From Burkholderiales bacterium (lineage in GTDB: Bacteria; Pseudomonadota; Gammaproteobacteria; Burkholderiales; Burkholderiaceae_C), in contig CANGHQ010000148.1 in the NCBI GenBank assembly GCA_947453585.1, positions 1 to 5,503 of the forward strand: a DNA stretch of 5,503 nucleotides, read 5' to 3'. The position numbers were made by a program, and so were the translations under genes. Below are positions 5,444 to 5,503 of this stretch, one piece after another. Numbering within the stretch: the stretch's first letter is position 1; each line of letters opens with the position of its first letter. Under the pieces are notes generated by a model. That model was not told the origin of the DNA and ran no database searches. It saw nothing but the letters and a program-made list of their open reading frames with translations.

Positions 5444-5503
5444 ATGAGTGATATCGACTTAAAGAATGGCTATCAAAACACAATGGAGGAAAAAATGAGT
5501 GAA
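5444..5503 (+). CDS. Start of an unidentified gene, cut by the right edge
   Basis: An open frame runs from ATG 5444 for 20 codons to the window end (MSDIDLKNGYQNTMEEKMSE). A second in-frame ATG at 5495 is preceded by GGAGGA at 5485-5490, a much stronger ribosome binding site at near-ideal spacing. The real protein may therefore begin MSE... at 5495, with 5444 as the alternative start. The codons are clearly more AT-rich than those of the upstream metabolic genes, which suggests a different origin. Too little is visible to name a family. It begins only 13 bases (or 64 bases from the second ATG) after the DUF1016 remnant on the same strand. Confidence 0.5.
   Translation, partial: MSDIDLKNGYQNTMEEKMSE
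5485..5490 (+). promoter_or_regulatory. Strong Shine-Dalgarno (GGAGGA) ahead of ATG 5495
   Basis: GGAGG pairs fully with the 16S anti-Shine-Dalgarno and is separated from ATG 5495 by five adenine-rich bases. It is the best ribosome binding site in the window, and it argues that translation of the right-edge gene starts at 5495, or is re-initiated there. Confidence 0.6.

Noticed and set aside
5022..5483. Minus-strand ORF of 153 codons opposite the DUF1016 remnant
   Set aside because: It is Ser/Arg-rich with no domain, covers the repeat-proximal AT-rich stretch, and is antisense to a frame with recognisable family segments.

Overview
The window is GC-rich with strongly GC-biased third codon positions. 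Its protein families (a Bug/TctC receptor, a class-IV HDAC homologue, a stand-alone EutB and an AHAS-like ThDP enzyme) point to a betaproteobacterium, most likely a member of the Comamonadaceae (Rhodoferax/Polaromonas/Limnohabitans-like). This assignment rests on family resemblance; no rRNA or other taxonomic marker is present.

Left part (1-2978), all on the minus strand. In transcription order it holds a secreted Bug/TctC-type substrate-binding protein (2978-1974), a histone-deacetylase-superfamily amidohydrolase of the HDAC11-like class (1940-984), and the N-terminal two thirds of ethanolamine ammonia-lyase large subunit EutB (908 down to the window edge). Gaps are 33 and 75 bp with no convincing terminator, so the three probably form one transcription unit. 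The expected partner eutC would lie beyond the left edge. The Bug protein would capture a solute in the periplasm, the HDAC homologue could remove an acyl group, and EutB would convert ethanolamine to acetaldehyde and ammonia. A pathway joining all three is inference only.

Centre (2979-3181) is a divergent intergenic region of about 200 bp with a perfect 13-bp inverted repeat. It separates the minus-strand unit from a plus-strand thiamine-diphosphate enzyme of the acetolactate-synthase superfamily (3182-4885). That enzyme has the cofactor motif and catalytic Glu but lacks the AHAS-specific Trp and any small-subunit gene, so it is probably a catabolic decarboxylase or carboligase of unknown substrate.

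Right part (4886-5503) changes character. A cluster of four REP-like units (about 27-28 bp spacing) is followed by an AT-richer stretch with a small dyad. Next comes a 102-residue ORF that looks like a collapsed DUF1016/YhcG PDDEXK nuclease: conserved pieces from the start, middle and end of the family are joined in frame, and the nuclease core is missing. The start of another gene with a strong Shine-Dalgarno sequence runs off the right edge. This end looks like the border of an accessory or defence-type region.

I found no CRISPR array, tRNA, rRNA or insertion sequence, and no clearly new complete system. The items most worth a second look are the internally deleted DUF1016 ORF, the mosaic REP cluster and the Bug-HDAC-eutB gene order.
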